Positions 8,170-18,300 of a stretch of DNA of 64,000 bases are shown piece by piece (position 1 is the stretch's first letter; every line of letters begins with the position of its first letter). This DNA comes from Ga0077530 sp035565975. Lineage in GTDB: Bacteria; Pseudomonadota; Alphaproteobacteria; Rhizobiales; Hyphomicrobiaceae. The stretch is taken from positions 40,751 to 104,750 of the forward strand of contig DATMRT010000074.1 in NCBI GenBank assembly GCA_035565975.1, read 5' to 3'. The notes under the pieces are model-generated. The model made no database searches. It was given only the letters and a program-made list of their open reading frames with translations, and had not been told where the DNA came from. The translations under genes and the position numbers were made by a program.

Positions 8170-10143
8170 ATGTCGCAACCGCAATGGCAGCCGGGTGAGA
8201 CCGCGGTCCGGAGTACCAACCTCGCGCGCTTTATGGTCGATGCCGAGCTATCTTGCGGGCGCAAGCTCACGACTTACGAAGACCTCAACGCATTCGCGAT
8301 CCAGGATCCCGGCACCTTCTGGCGCCTCGTCTGGGATCGCTGCGGCGTCAAGGGCGACCCCGGTTCGGCCCCTTACCTCATTGATGGGGATAAAATGCCG
8401 GGCGCCCGGTTCTTCCCCAATGCCACGCTGAATTTCGCCGAGAACCTCCTCGTGGGAGCGGCTCTCGCCTCCGGCGACACGCTCGTCTTTCGCGGCGAGG
8501 ACAAGGTGAGCCGCCGCATGAACGCGGATGAGCTCCGCCGGCAGGCCGCGCAGCTCCAGGGCCTCCTGCGCCGGGCCGGCATCAGGTCCGGCGACCGCGT
8601 CGCAGCCATGCTGCCGAACGTGCCGGAAGCCATCATCGGAATGCTCGCTGCCAGCTCGCTTGGCGCGGTGTGGTCTTCCTGCTCCCCGGATTTCGGCGTG
8701 CAAGGTGTATTGGACCGCTTCGGACAGATCTCGCCGAGGATCCTGATCACCTGCGACGGCTACTGGTATGCCGGCAAGCAGATCGACATTGCAGACAAGG
8801 TCGCCGAGATCGCGAAAGCACTGCCGAGCGTCGAGCAGATCATCGTCGTCAACTATCTCGGCAAGGCCGATGCGCTCGTCCAGAAGCTCGCGGCCGGCGG
8901 CGCGAAAGCTGCGACGTGGGACAATGCCGTCATCGGCGCGCCTGCCGAGGCCATGACGTTCGAGCGCTTCCCGTTCTCCCATCCGCTCTACATACTCTTC
9001 TCATCGGGCACGACCGGCGTGCCGAAGTGCATCGTGCATTCGGCCGGCGGCACGCTCATCAAGCACCTGAGCGAGCAGCAGCTCAATTGCGACCTCCGCC
9101 CCGGCGATCGCCTGATGTACTTCACGACGCTCGGCTGGATGATGTGGAACTGGCTCGTCTCCGGTCTCGCGAGCGGCGTCACGCTGCTGCTCTATGACGG
9201 CTCGCCGTTTCACCCAGCCGCAAGCGTGCTTTGGGACTACGCGCGGGACGAGCGCTGCACGCATTTCGGAACCTCGGCGAAGTACATCGACGCCCTGAAA
9301 AAGGCCGAAGCGCGGCCCATGGACACGCACGATCTTTCGCCGCTGCGCGTCATTCTCTCGACCGGTTCGGTGCTGGTGCCGGAGAGCTTCGACTACGTCT
9401 ACGACGCCATCAAGAAGGATGTGCATCTCGCTTCCATGTCCGGCGGCACGGACATCGTCGGCTGCTTCGTCGGCGGCATTCCAATCAAGCCCGTGTGGCG
9501 CGGCGAGATCCAGGGCCCGCAGGTCGGCATGGCCATGGCGGTTGTCGACGAGTTCGGCAATGCGCTCGCCAAAGGCAAGGGCGAACTCGTGTGCACGGTG
9601 CCGTTCCCGTCGATGCCGGTCGGCTTCTGGAACGACCCCGACGGCAAGAAATATCGCGCGGCTTACTTCGAACGCTTCCCCGGCCTCTGGCATCATGGCG
9701 ACTTTGCCGAATGGACGGAGCACGGCGGCATGATCATTCACGGCCGCTCGGATGCGACGCTCAATCCCGGCGGCGTGCGCATCGGCACGGCGGAGATCTA
9801 CCGGCAGGTCGAGCAGCTTCCCGAGATCAAGGAAGCGATCGTCATCGGCCAGGACTGGGACAATGACGTGCGCGTCGTGCTGTTCGTGATCACGCAGGAC
9901 GGCGTCACGCTCGACAAGGACTTGCAGGACAAGATCAAGAAGCAGATCCGCGTCGGTGCCTCGCCGCGCCACGTGCCGGCACGTATCGTTCAGGTCGCCG
10001 ACATCCCGCGCACGAAGTCCGGCAAGATCACCGAGCTTGCCGTGCGCGAGATCGTGCATGGGCGCGAGGTGAAGAACAAGGAAGCGCTCGCCAATCCCGA
10101 GGCGCTCGACCTCTATCGCGGCATCCCGGAGCTGGCGGAGTAG
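8170..10143 (+). CDS. aacS: acetoacetyl-CoA synthetase
   Basis: The product has 657 residues, the standard length. It is an ANL-superfamily adenylate-forming enzyme with P-loop ILFSSGTTGVPKCIVHS, an A5-like GGTDIVGCFVGG and the C-terminal lysine motif PRTKSGKITE. The N-terminal PNATLNFAENLL and C-terminal VKNKEALANPEAL are typical of acetoacetate-CoA ligase rather than acetyl-CoA synthetase. It activates acetoacetate with ATP and CoA, for ketone body or PHB-derived carbon use, in the cytoplasm. AAGGAG sits correctly before ATG 8170. No PHB genes are adjacent. Confidence 0.95.
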   Translation: MSQPQWQPGETAVRSTNLARFMVDAELSCGRKLTTYEDLNAFAIQDPGTFWRLVWDRCGVKGDPGSAPYLIDGDKMPGARFFPNATLNFAENLLVGAALASGDTLVFRGEDKVSRRMNADELRRQAAQLQGLLRRAGIRSGDRVAAMLPNVPEAIIGMLAASSLGAVWSSCSPDFGVQGVLDRFGQISPRILITCDGYWYAGKQIDIADKVAEIAKALPSVEQIIVVNYLGKADALVQKLAAGGAKAATWDNAVIGAPAEAMTFERFPFSHPLYILFSSGTTGVPKCIVHSAGGTLIKHLSEQQLNCDLRPGDRLMYFTTLGWMMWNWLVSGLASGVTLLLYDGSPFHPAASVLWDYARDERCTHFGTSAKYIDALKKAEARPMDTHDLSPLRVILSTGSVLVPESFDYVYDAIKKDVHLASMSGGTDIVGCFVGGIPIKPVWRGEIQGPQVGMAMAVVDEFGNALAKGKGELVCTVPFPSMPVGFWNDPDGKKYRAAYFERFPGLWHHGDFAEWTEHGGMIIHGRSDATLNPGGVRIGTAEIYRQVEQLPEIKEAIVIGQDWDNDVRVVLFVITQDGVTLDKDLQDKIKKQIRVGASPRHVPARIVQVADIPRTKSGKITELAVREIVHGREVKNKEALANPEALDLYRGIPELAE

Positions 10144-10168
10144 ATCGCGCGTCGCGAGCGCAACGCAT

Positions 10169-10200
10169 TCCCTCTCCCCGCGAAGAGCGGGGAGAAGGGA
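10169..10200. repeat. short C/G-rich intergenic palindrome (CTCCCCG type)
   Basis: TCCCTCTCCCCGC, a GAAGA loop, then GCGGGGAGAAGGGA, between the convergent aacS and MFS genes. It resembles the arms of the elements at 31503 and 62816 and may also act as a terminator. Confidence 0.6.
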
Positions 10201-10209
10201 CCTGTTGTG

Positions 10210-11436
10210 TTAGCCGCGAACTCCAGCATCCTTCGCCGGCAACAGCAGCACGGCACCGGCGATGACCGCGAGCACGGCAATGGCGCCATACGCCGCAAGA
10301 TAGGTGCCTGTCGCGGTAATTGCGACGCTGCCGAGCGACGGCATCACGAGCACGCCGAAAAACATCGCCGCTGAGCCGAGCCCAGTCGCCTCCGTCCGCT
10401 GCGCACCGCCGAGCCGCGCGTACTCGGCATAGGCGAGGCCCGTGTAACCGCTCGCCGTGGCCCCCGCGACAGCCGCGACGGCCATGATGCCCCACACAGG
10501 CCACCGGGGTGAAAAGTGCCCTGCGAGCAGCGCCGCCGCCGCCATGACGAAGCCCTGGATGCCGAGCACGAGGCGCGCTGGAATGAACTTGTCCGCGATC
10601 CATCCGAAGATCGGCCGGGTGATGACGCCGGCGAGCTGATAGGTCGCGAGCGCCCATCCGGCCGTCACCAGGCCGAGACCGGTGCGGCTCGTCACATGCA
10701 CAGTCATGAAGGCGACAAAGGCGAGCTGCGCCCCCGAATAGACGATGCTCGCAAAAGTGAGCCGCTGCATGGCGCTATCGCTGCGCAGCAGTCCGAACGA
10801 GCGGACGAGCACACTCTTCGCGCTCGCGGATGCCGGCGAGGGCGCGCCATCCCAGTCGCGGCGCGGAATCTCGAGAAGCAGGATCAGCGCGATGATCGGA
10901 ATGGACTGCAGGAGAAGAGCTGACTTCCAGCCTATGGCGAGCGCGAGCGGCGGCATGATGGTTGCCGCGAGCACGCCCGCCAGCGGCACGCCGATCTGGC
11001 GCGTCGAGAGCACCATGTTGACGATCGAGGGCGGCGTGCGCGGCACGAGCAGGTGCGTGCTGACCGGCGCCGTCAGGCCATAGGCGATGCCGAGGATGAG
11101 CGCACCGAGTGCGACGCTGGCGGCCGTTCCCTGCGCGCAGACGACGACGAGGCCGAGCGCGCACACGAGCACGAACTGCGCCGCGCGAACGGCGCCATAG
11201 CGCGCAATGAAACCCGCCGCGAGCAGCGATGAGACGATGCCGACACCGTACACGACCGATACGAACATGCCGATGAGGGCACCATCGACGCCGATATCGT
11301 GTGCGACCATGGGCGCGAGTGCGGGGATCGAGTAGGCCGCCATGGTGGCCAGCGTCTGCATGGCCATGGTTGCCAGCAGCGGCCATAGCGGAAAGGCCGT
11401 CGGAACGGCGTCCTGCGCGGTAATACGATCGGCCAT
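10210..11436 (-). CDS. MFS transporter
   Basis: The product has 408 residues with about 12 hydrophobic segments. The loop 2-3 region (LLAAGFIARYGAVRAAQF) and the loop 8-9 region (ITRPIFGWIADKFIPARLVLG) fit the major facilitator fold. It resembles the YfcJ/CynX-type permeases of unknown or organic-anion substrate. The substrate cannot be read from sequence. The RBS before 11436 is weak. It is on the same strand as the SDR gene, but a 190-bp repeat-bearing gap separates them, so cotranscription is doubtful. Confidence 0.88.
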   Translation of the reverse strand: MADRITAQDAVPTAFPLWPLLATMAMQTLATMAAYSIPALAPMVAHDIGVDGALIGMFVSVVYGVGIVSSLLAAGFIARYGAVRAAQFVLVCALGLVVVCAQGTAASVALGALILGIAYGLTAPVSTHLLVPRTPPSIVNMVLSTRQIGVPLAGVLAATIMPPLALAIGWKSALLLQSIPIIALILLLEIPRRDWDGAPSPASASAKSVLVRSFGLLRSDSAMQRLTFASIVYSGAQLAFVAFMTVHVTSRTGLGLVTAGWALATYQLAGVITRPIFGWIADKFIPARLVLGIQGFVMAAAALLAGHFSPRWPVWGIMAVAAVAGATASGYTGLAYAEYARLGGAQRTEATGLGSAAMFFGVLVMPSLGSVAITATGTYLAAYGAIAVLAVIAGAVLLLPAKDAGVRG

Positions 11437-11480
11437 CAGTGGCGAAATTCCGAGGCGACTTGCGCCAACACTCCACTTGT

Positions 11481-11580
11481 TCCTCCCCCCTTGTGGGGGA
11501 GGTTAGGAGGGGGGGATTGCAGAACGATCGCAGTAGGGATTCCCCCCACCCCTAACCCCTCCCCACAAGGGGGAGGGGGA
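11481..11580. repeat. 100-bp palindromic intergenic element, GCAGAAC-core family (copy 1)
   Basis: The outer arms are TCCTCCCCCCTTGTGGGGG on the left and CCCCACAAGGGGGAGGGGGA on the right, each itself palindromic, enclosing inner arms around GGTTAGGAGG/CCCCTAACC. The centre holds GCAGAAC-GATC-GCAGTAG at 11519-11536. The same architecture and core recur at 23842-23964. It lies between the SDR and MFS genes. Confidence 0.8.
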
Positions 11581-11629
11581 CTTAAGGCGGCTGGGGAAAT
11601 TTGGAGCGACATGCGATGGTCAGATGCGC

Positions 11630-12400
11630 TCATGCCGCGGCGTAACAGCCATCGACGTTGAAGGCCGCACCGCTCACATAGCTTGCGCGATCCGAGCAGA
11701 GCCACACGCCCATCTCGGCAATATCCTCCGGCGTGCCGAGACGGCCGAAAGGAATGCGGGCCATGATCTGCTCGCCCTTGCGCTCCATGGGCTCGCGCGT
11801 CATCTCGGTGACGATGTAACCGGGGCAAACGGCATTCACGCGAATGCCCTTCTTCGCGTACTCGAGCGCCGCCGTCTTGGTCAGGCCGACGACGCCGTGC
11901 TTGGCCGCGACATACGCAGATGAGGTCTCCAGACCCACAAGGCCGGCAATGGATGCCGTATTGACGATCGCGCCGCCCTTGCCGTCGGCCAGCATGGCGT
12001 TGATCTCGTCGCGCATGCAGAGCCACACGCTCTTGAGATTGATCTCGATCATGCGGTCGAACGCCTGCTCGGGCCAGTCGGCCGTGAGCTTGCCTTGCGC
12101 GCCAACCGCATGGCCAGCGATGCCGGCGTTGTTGAAGGCGCAGTCGATCCGGCCATAGGTTGTCATCACCATATCGACCCAGGCTTTGACCAGCTCGGGC
12201 TTGGTCACATCGCCGCTGACGGACACGGCCTGCCCGCCGCCGGCGTTGATCATCGCGACGGTCTCCTGAGCACCCTCGGCCTGCAGGTCCGAAACGACGA
12301 GGCGTGCGCCCTCGCGCGCGAACGCCAGTGCCGCCGCCCGGCCGATGCCGCGCGCGCCACCAGTGATCAATGCCGCTTTGCCTTCGAGCAATCCAGCCAT
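11630..12400 (-). CDS. SDR family oxidoreductase
   Basis: The product has 256 residues, a classical short-chain dehydrogenase. The cofactor glycine motif is TGGARGIG (residues 13-20), NNAG is at 90-93 and the catalytic residues are Ser150, Tyr163 and Lys167 (YVAAKHG). VVSDLQ after beta-2 has Asp39, which favours NAD over NADP. The substrate is unknown. GGAGGAAG precedes the ATG. It lies 36 bases after nspC on the same strand and could share its transcript, but an SDR is not the known dehydrogenase partner of NspC, so a joint pathway is not implied. Confidence 0.93.
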   Translation of the reverse strand: MAGLLEGKAALITGGARGIGRAAALAFAREGARLVVSDLQAEGAQETVAMINAGGGQAVSVSGDVTKPELVKAWVDMVMTTYGRIDCAFNNAGIAGHAVGAQGKLTADWPEQAFDRMIEINLKSVWLCMRDEINAMLADGKGGAIVNTASIAGLVGLETSSAYVAAKHGVVGLTKTAALEYAKKGIRVNAVCPGYIVTEMTREPMERKGEQIMARIPFGRLGTPEDIAEMGVWLCSDRASYVSGAAFNVDGCYAAA

Positions 12401-12436
12401 GGCTTCCTCCGCGCTTTTTCTACGTTTCGACGACGA

Positions 12437-13576
12437 TCACCCCAGCCTACGCCGGAATTCCTCGTAGCCGAAAGACTTGATCACGCGGTAGGTCCCATCC
12501 TCGTCCAGCATGGCGATGTCCGGCAGCGGTGTGCCGTTGAAAGTCGTGTTCTTCACGAATGAGTACTGCATCATATCCGTGAAGACGAGCCGGTCCCCGG
12601 GTTGCAGCGGCCGGTCGAAGGAATAGTCGCCGATCACATCGCCGGTCATGCAGGTCTTGCCGCCGAGGATGTAGTCGTGCTCCAGCTCGCCCGGCTCACC
12701 CGAGTCGATGATGTTCGGCCGATAGGGAACTTCCAGCACGTCCGGCATATGCGTTGAGGCCGAGGTGTCGAGGATGGCGATGTCCTTGTCGTTGTGGTGG
12801 ATATCGAGCACGGTTGCCACGAGCCAGCCGGCGTCGACGACCAGGCCCGCGCCCGGCTCCAGAATGACGTCGACGCCGAACTCGGCGCGGAAAGCCTTGA
12901 GCGCCACGATCAGGCGATCGACATCGTAACCGGGCTTGTTGATGAAGTGTCCGCCGCCGAAGTTCACGGCCTTCACCTTGCGCACGTAGTCGCCGAGTGT
13001 CTGCCCGACGTGCTCGATCAGACCGACGGAGCCGTCGTCGAGGGACTCACAGAGCGCGTGCGTGTGCAGGATGTCGATGTGCTCCCAGGGCAGCTCGTCG
13101 ATCTCCTCGATCGTTGTGCCGAAGCGCGAGCCCGGCGCGCACGGGTCGTAGAGCGCCCCGCCGAGCGTCGCATTCGAGTAGCCGGGATTGATGCGGATGC
13201 CGACCTTGCGTCCCGCCGCCTGGACCGTGCCGAGATGGCGCGCGATCTGGCTCGGCGAGTTGAAATAGATGTGGTCAGCAATGCCGACGAGGCGCTCGAC
13301 CTCGCCGGGGCCATAGGCCGGCGCGTACACGTGCACTTCTTTGCCGAACTCCTCGCGGCCGAGCCGCGCTTCCTGCTCGCCGCTCGCGGTGGTGCCGTCG
13401 AGCGTATCGCGCATGAGCGGGAAGGCCGCCGGCATGGCCCAGGCCTTGGTCGCGAGCAGGATCCTGACGCCCGCCTCGCGCTTGATGCGGGCCGCCGTCG
13501 CGAGGTTCTGCTTGAGCTTCGCCACGTCGAGGACGTAGGCGGGCGTGCGCATGTCAGCAGGAAGACGGGGCGCCAT
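12437..13576 (-). CDS. nspC: carboxynorspermidine/carboxyspermidine decarboxylase
   Basis: The product has 379 residues, an alanine-racemase-fold (fold III) PLP decarboxylase. The PLP lysine is Lys44 in LLATKAWAMP, the substrate and phosphate regions are VNFGGGHFINKPGYDV and EPGAGLVVDAGW, and the C-terminal dimer-active-site motif is GKTCMTGDVIGDY. It decarboxylates carboxy(nor)spermidine to the triamine, the last step of the Asp-semialdehyde route to spermidine-type polyamines. AAGGAACC precedes ATG 13576. The usual partner, carboxynorspermidine dehydrogenase, is not in this window. Confidence 0.93.
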   Translation of the reverse strand: MAPRLPADMRTPAYVLDVAKLKQNLATAARIKREAGVRILLATKAWAMPAAFPLMRDTLDGTTASGEQEARLGREEFGKEVHVYAPAYGPGEVERLVGIADHIYFNSPSQIARHLGTVQAAGRKVGIRINPGYSNATLGGALYDPCAPGSRFGTTIEEIDELPWEHIDILHTHALCESLDDGSVGLIEHVGQTLGDYVRKVKAVNFGGGHFINKPGYDVDRLIVALKAFRAEFGVDVILEPGAGLVVDAGWLVATVLDIHHNDKDIAILDTSASTHMPDVLEVPYRPNIIDSGEPGELEHDYILGGKTCMTGDVIGDYSFDRPLQPGDRLVFTDMMQYSFVKNTTFNGTPLPDIAMLDEDGTYRVIKSFGYEEFRRRLG

Positions 13577-13756
13577 GGCAGGTTCCTTGGGACTTGAGGG
13601 CAGATCGGCCGCCTGAGCCTATAGAGCATCCGCGCCCGGCGTGCGACAGTACCCGTGGGCGGGGCAGAACGGCATCATGTGGGGGCCGCCGCCACCCACT
13701 GCAAGCCCGCACAGAATCAGGCTATCTCGCGCCGCAGGCCGGAACACGGAGAGCCG

Positions 13757-15187
13757 ATGGCCAAGGCAGCAAAGACGAGCTTCGTCTGTCAGGCGTGCGG
13801 CGCGGTCTCCTCCCGATGGGCAGGAAAGTGCGCTGCCTGCGGCGAGTGGAACACGATCGTCGAGGAGGAGGGCGTTGCGGCGGTCGCTGCCACGCCCGGC
13901 AGCGGCCTCACGCGCTCGGCCAAAGGCAAGCCGGCGCCGCTCGAGACGCTCGCCGGCAGCACGGCCGAGGCGCCGCGCATCGCGACCGGCTTGCCCGAAC
14001 TCGATCGCGTGACAGGCGGCGGCATCGTGCCAGGCTCGGCCCTGCTGATCGGCGGCGAGCCGGGGATCGGCAAATCGACGCTGCTCCTGCAAGTCGCTGC
14101 GCGCTTTGCCGAGGCCGGACGGCGCGCCATCTACTTCTCCGGCGAGGAAGCGGCGGCGCAGGTGCGGCTCCGCGCCGAACGGCTCGGTCTTGCGGCAGCA
14201 CCTGTGGCCCTCGGCGCCGAGACGAACCTCGCGAATATTCTGGCCACGCTCGAGCAGGAGCGCCGGCCCGATCTCGTGATCATCGATTCCATCCAGACGT
14301 TGTGGGCTGACGGCCTCGATGCTGCGCCCGGCACCGTCTCGCAGGTGCGCGCGGCCTCGCAATCGCTCATTCGCTTCGCCAAGCAGTCCGGCGCCGCCAT
14401 GCTGCTCGTCGGGCACGTCACCAAGGACGGCCAAATTGCCGGTCCCAAGGTCATCGAGCACATGGTCGACACCGTGCTCTACTTCGAGGGCGATCGCGGC
14501 CACACGTATCGCATCCTGCGAGCGGTGAAGAACCGCTTCGGACCCGCCGACGAGATCGGCGTGTTCGAAATGGTCGGCAGCGGCCTGCGCGAAGTCGCCA
14601 ACCCTTCAGAGCTTTTCCTCGGCGATCGCGACAACAGCGCGCCCGGTACGGCGGTCTTTGCGGGCATCGAGGGGAGCCGGCCGCTGCTCGTCGAGTTCCA
14701 GGCGCTGGTGGCGCCGTCGTCACTCGGCACGCCGCGCCGCGCGACCGTGGGCTGGGATGCGAACCGCCTCTCCATGCTGCTCGCTGTGCTCGACGCGCGC
14801 TGCGGCGTGAGCTTTTCGCAGGCAGATGTCTACCTGAACGTCGCCGGCGGCCTGCGCATCACGGAGCCAGCAGCCGATCTCGCCGCCGCTGCCGCGCTGG
14901 TCTCCTCGCTCCTCGCGACGCCGCTGCCACCGGAGGACGTTTATTTCGGCGAGATCAGCTTGTCCGGCGCCGTGCGGCCGGTTTCACATATGACCACGCG
15001 ACTGCGCGAAGCCCACAAGCTCGGCTTCAAGCGCGCGGTCGTCCCCGCGAGCGGCGACATCGACAAGGGCGCCGACCGGCCGAAGGTGCAGCGCCTCACG
15101 CACTTGCGTGAAATCATCGATATTGTCGGTGGGGCTAAAACCAGGAGTGGCAATACGCCATCGTCGCGGGCGCGTGGAGAGGACTAG
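13757..15187 (+). CDS. radA: DNA repair protein RadA
   Basis: The product has 476 residues. The start is at MAKAAKTSFVCQACG (13757, RBS GGAGAG); the frame upstream to 13655 has no homology. The four-Cys zinc finger is C11-C14-C25-C28, followed by the RecA-like ATPase with Walker A GGEPGIGKST, the RadA-specific KNRFG motif and a Lon-protease-like C-terminal domain (EDVYFGEISLSGAVRPV). RadA is a branch-migration helicase working with RecA in recombinational repair. Divergent from nspC. Confidence 0.97.
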   Translation: MAKAAKTSFVCQACGAVSSRWAGKCAACGEWNTIVEEEGVAAVAATPGSGLTRSAKGKPAPLETLAGSTAEAPRIATGLPELDRVTGGGIVPGSALLIGGEPGIGKSTLLLQVAARFAEAGRRAIYFSGEEAAAQVRLRAERLGLAAAPVALGAETNLANILATLEQERRPDLVIIDSIQTLWADGLDAAPGTVSQVRAASQSLIRFAKQSGAAMLLVGHVTKDGQIAGPKVIEHMVDTVLYFEGDRGHTYRILRAVKNRFGPADEIGVFEMVGSGLREVANPSELFLGDRDNSAPGTAVFAGIEGSRPLLVEFQALVAPSSLGTPRRATVGWDANRLSMLLAVLDARCGVSFSQADVYLNVAGGLRITEPAADLAAAAALVSSLLATPLPPEDVYFGEISLSGAVRPVSHMTTRLREAHKLGFKRAVVPASGDIDKGADRPKVQRLTHLREIIDIVGGAKTRSGNTPSSRARGED

Positions 15188-15303
15188 GGTGAAGTGCGGC
15201 GGCGAACCTGTGGTCAACCCCTCTGGCCGTCCCCCACCCTGGCCCTCTCGCAAGAGATAACAACGGGCAGCGCCCGAAGAAGTTCCCCGCTGCGCGCAAT
15301 GAA

Positions 15304-18300
15304 TCACGCGTCCGCCGTCTTCTCCAGATGTGTGTGGATGTGCGGGAAGACGTCGCTCGCGGCGTTCTTGCCGAAGATGCAATCGATGTGGCCATAACCC
15401 TCGATCACGTGGCGTGTGTAGAGGCCCGGATCGTTTCTCGCCGCAAGCCGCGCGACCGTGCGCTCGGTGCTTTCCGGCAGGAAGCAGCGGTTGAGCGCGC
15501 CGTGGATGAAGGTGATGGGAATGGCAAGACGCTCGAGATGCGGCAGGTACGTGTCGCTGCCCGCAGCGTCGACGATCGTCTGCCGGCGCGCAATCAGGGC
15601 AAGCTGCTTGAAGGCGTCGATGTTGGCTTCGCCGAACATTTCCGGCAGCGCCATCTCGAAGGTGAGGTTGTTGAGCTGCGCCGTCTCGTAGAGCTGGCCG
15701 TAGAGCGCGGTGATCCGGTTCGAGGTCGCACTGTGCGTACGCTCCTCTCGGCGGAAGGGCACGAACACGCGGATCATCGCATCGGCTAGGCGCCCTGCGA
15801 TCTTGTCGTCCGTCGTCGCGCGCGCATTGACGTGATCGAGGCCCATGGCCGTGAAGAGCGAGGGCGCCCGGAGCTGCGCGAGCAGCCGCTGCGGGAAGTA
15901 CGGCACGATCACGTCCGTCGAGATCTGCGATATGACGGCCGAGCGCACCCCCGTGAGCCAGCCGCCCAGCATGGCCATGGTGAAGGTCGTGGCGCCGAAG
16001 CAGTGCGCGATCACCTGCACGCTTTTCGCGCCGGTCGTCTTGAGGATCAGATCGACGGCCGGCTGGTAATCCTCGCGCGCGCAATCGTCGGCAGTCCAGA
16101 GATCGCGCGCATAAGGCAGATCGATCGAGGCGCGGTAGTCGAGCAGCCAGCAGTCGTAGCCGGCCGCCACGAGATACTCGACGAGGTTCGTATCGATCGT
16201 GTCGATCGTGAAGATGAGGCTCGACACGCCGAGCCCGTGTGTGAAAAGCACCGGCCCTTTCTTGCCGCCGACATAGCGGATGAGGCGCAGGCTCTTGCCA
16301 TCCTTGGTCGTGAAGCTGTGCACCTCCGGCTCGCCGACGCGCAGGTCGCGCTTCTTGCGCGCGCGCGTGGCGTCGAAGCGCTTGAGCGGCGCAAAGATGC
16401 CGCCGTAGATATCGTAGAGCTGGCTCGCGAAGAGCGATCCAAACTTGGCGACGGCGGCGACGCGCTCCGCTGCGCTGCCGCCACCGACACCCCGCAGTGT
16501 CCGTATCTGCTTGGTGAAGTCGCTGAAGGCGATCTTCAGGATGCCGAACCGCTGACGTCCTCCGGGACGACTGTCGTCTCCGTCGGTGAGCGTGATGTAG
16601 AGCGTAGTCGTATCGCGGACGAGATCACCGGGCAGGCGATCGTTGTGCACGACCTTGTGGCCGGAAAAGCGGAAGTGGCGACCGTCGCGCGCCGTGAGCA
16701 GCATGTCGTACTCGAAACGCCGCGTCTCGACATTGTTCTGATCGCGGCGCATGAGCGCGAACCGGCCCTCCGAAATATCGAGCGGTTCCGGCGAGAGGTG
16801 TTTGGCATCTACCGTGCCGGTCAGCGTACCGGCGTGCGCGGGATCTGTCAGAAAAGCGTCGACGTCGTCGATGTGGACGGTAACAGTGAAGGCAAAGTGC
16901 TGGTCGATCAGCTCGCCGGCCTTGGCTGCGGCGTCATAGTCGCCCTTGTCGTTGTCGGCGAAATATCCGTGCATTCTCTCGGTGAACGTAATGCCGACGG
17001 GCCGGCGATCGTCCGGCGTCGGCATGAGCGAGATGACCGAGGCATCGGGGATCGGCGCATCGGTGAGCGCACGGCCGAGATCACGTGCGAGGTGGATCAT
17101 GGCGCGCTCGGAGAGCGCCGTAATCGTCAACAGCGGGTTCACGCCGAGCGGGCGCGGGATGATCGAGCCATCACAGACGTAGAGGCCTCTGTGCACGGCC
17201 TGGGGATCTGGTGAAGCCGCATCGAACACGCGCGCAGTATCGTCGACCACACCCTGCGTGCGATCCAAGCCGATAACGCAGCCGCCGAGCGGATGCACGG
17301 TGATGAGGTTCTTGCCGAGGAACGTGTTTTGGATCGGATTGCGGATGTAGGTCGCGCCGCTCGCGCCCGCGGCCTTGATCAGATTGGCCTCGATATCCTT
17401 GAACACGCGCTGTCCCGCGACGCCCGGCCAGTCGACCTGGATATCGTCGCCGTTCATGACGATGCGGCCCTTGCCGTCGTCGTGGGCCATGACCAGGAAT
17501 GTCTGCGTGTTGTGCATGGCGCCGCGCCACGCGCCGAGCAGCACGCTGTCGAGGCGTCGCGCCTGCTCCTGCACGGTATCGATAAGGCCAGTATCCGTAT
17601 CCTTGCCGAAGAGGCGCGAGGCGACCGAGAACGTCGCCGGGAGAATCTCGGCGAGACCCGAGGGCAGCACGCCCTCCTCGATGATCATGCCCTCCTCGAG
17701 CCGACGCGACGCTCGGAGATCGATGGCGCCGGTAATACACGGGCCTGGCGGCGCGGCGCCCGAACGCGGCGGGTGGCCGACACCGACTGCATTGACCGGC
17801 TCATCGCCGTTGTAGGCAAAGGCGAGCACGTCGCCGTTGCCGGTGAAGCCGTCGCCGAGGCGATCGGAGACGGCGAGTCCTTCCTGGCGCGAGCGCAGCA
17901 GGATCTCCGTCGAACCGAGCGCACCCGCGCCGAGCACGACGATGCTCGCAGCCACCGAACGCTCCGGTTGCCCGAACCGGTCACGGCGATTGCGCGTCGG
18001 CGTGAAGAAGACGCGCCAGCCTTCGCCTTCCTTGCGCACGTAGCTGACGGTCGCCTCGGTGAAGATCTGGGCGCCATGACGCACGGCATCCGGCAGATAG
18101 GTCATCTGCACGGTATTCTTGGCGCCGACATTGCAGCCCGAACAGCAGTCGCCGCAGAGCGTGCAGGCGGGCTGCTCGATGCCGGCCGTATTCACGCTCT
18201 GCGCGAACGTGACGTTGATCGGCACCGTGGACATCTGGGTGCCGAAGGCGTCCGCCGCGGATTGCAGGCGCGCGCGCTTGTCGAGTGGCACGGTGTCCGG

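Noticed and set aside
15832..17214. A 460-codon + strand frame under the GMC-hydrolase gene
   Set aside because: Antisense shadow of a well-conserved gene, with no recognisable motif.
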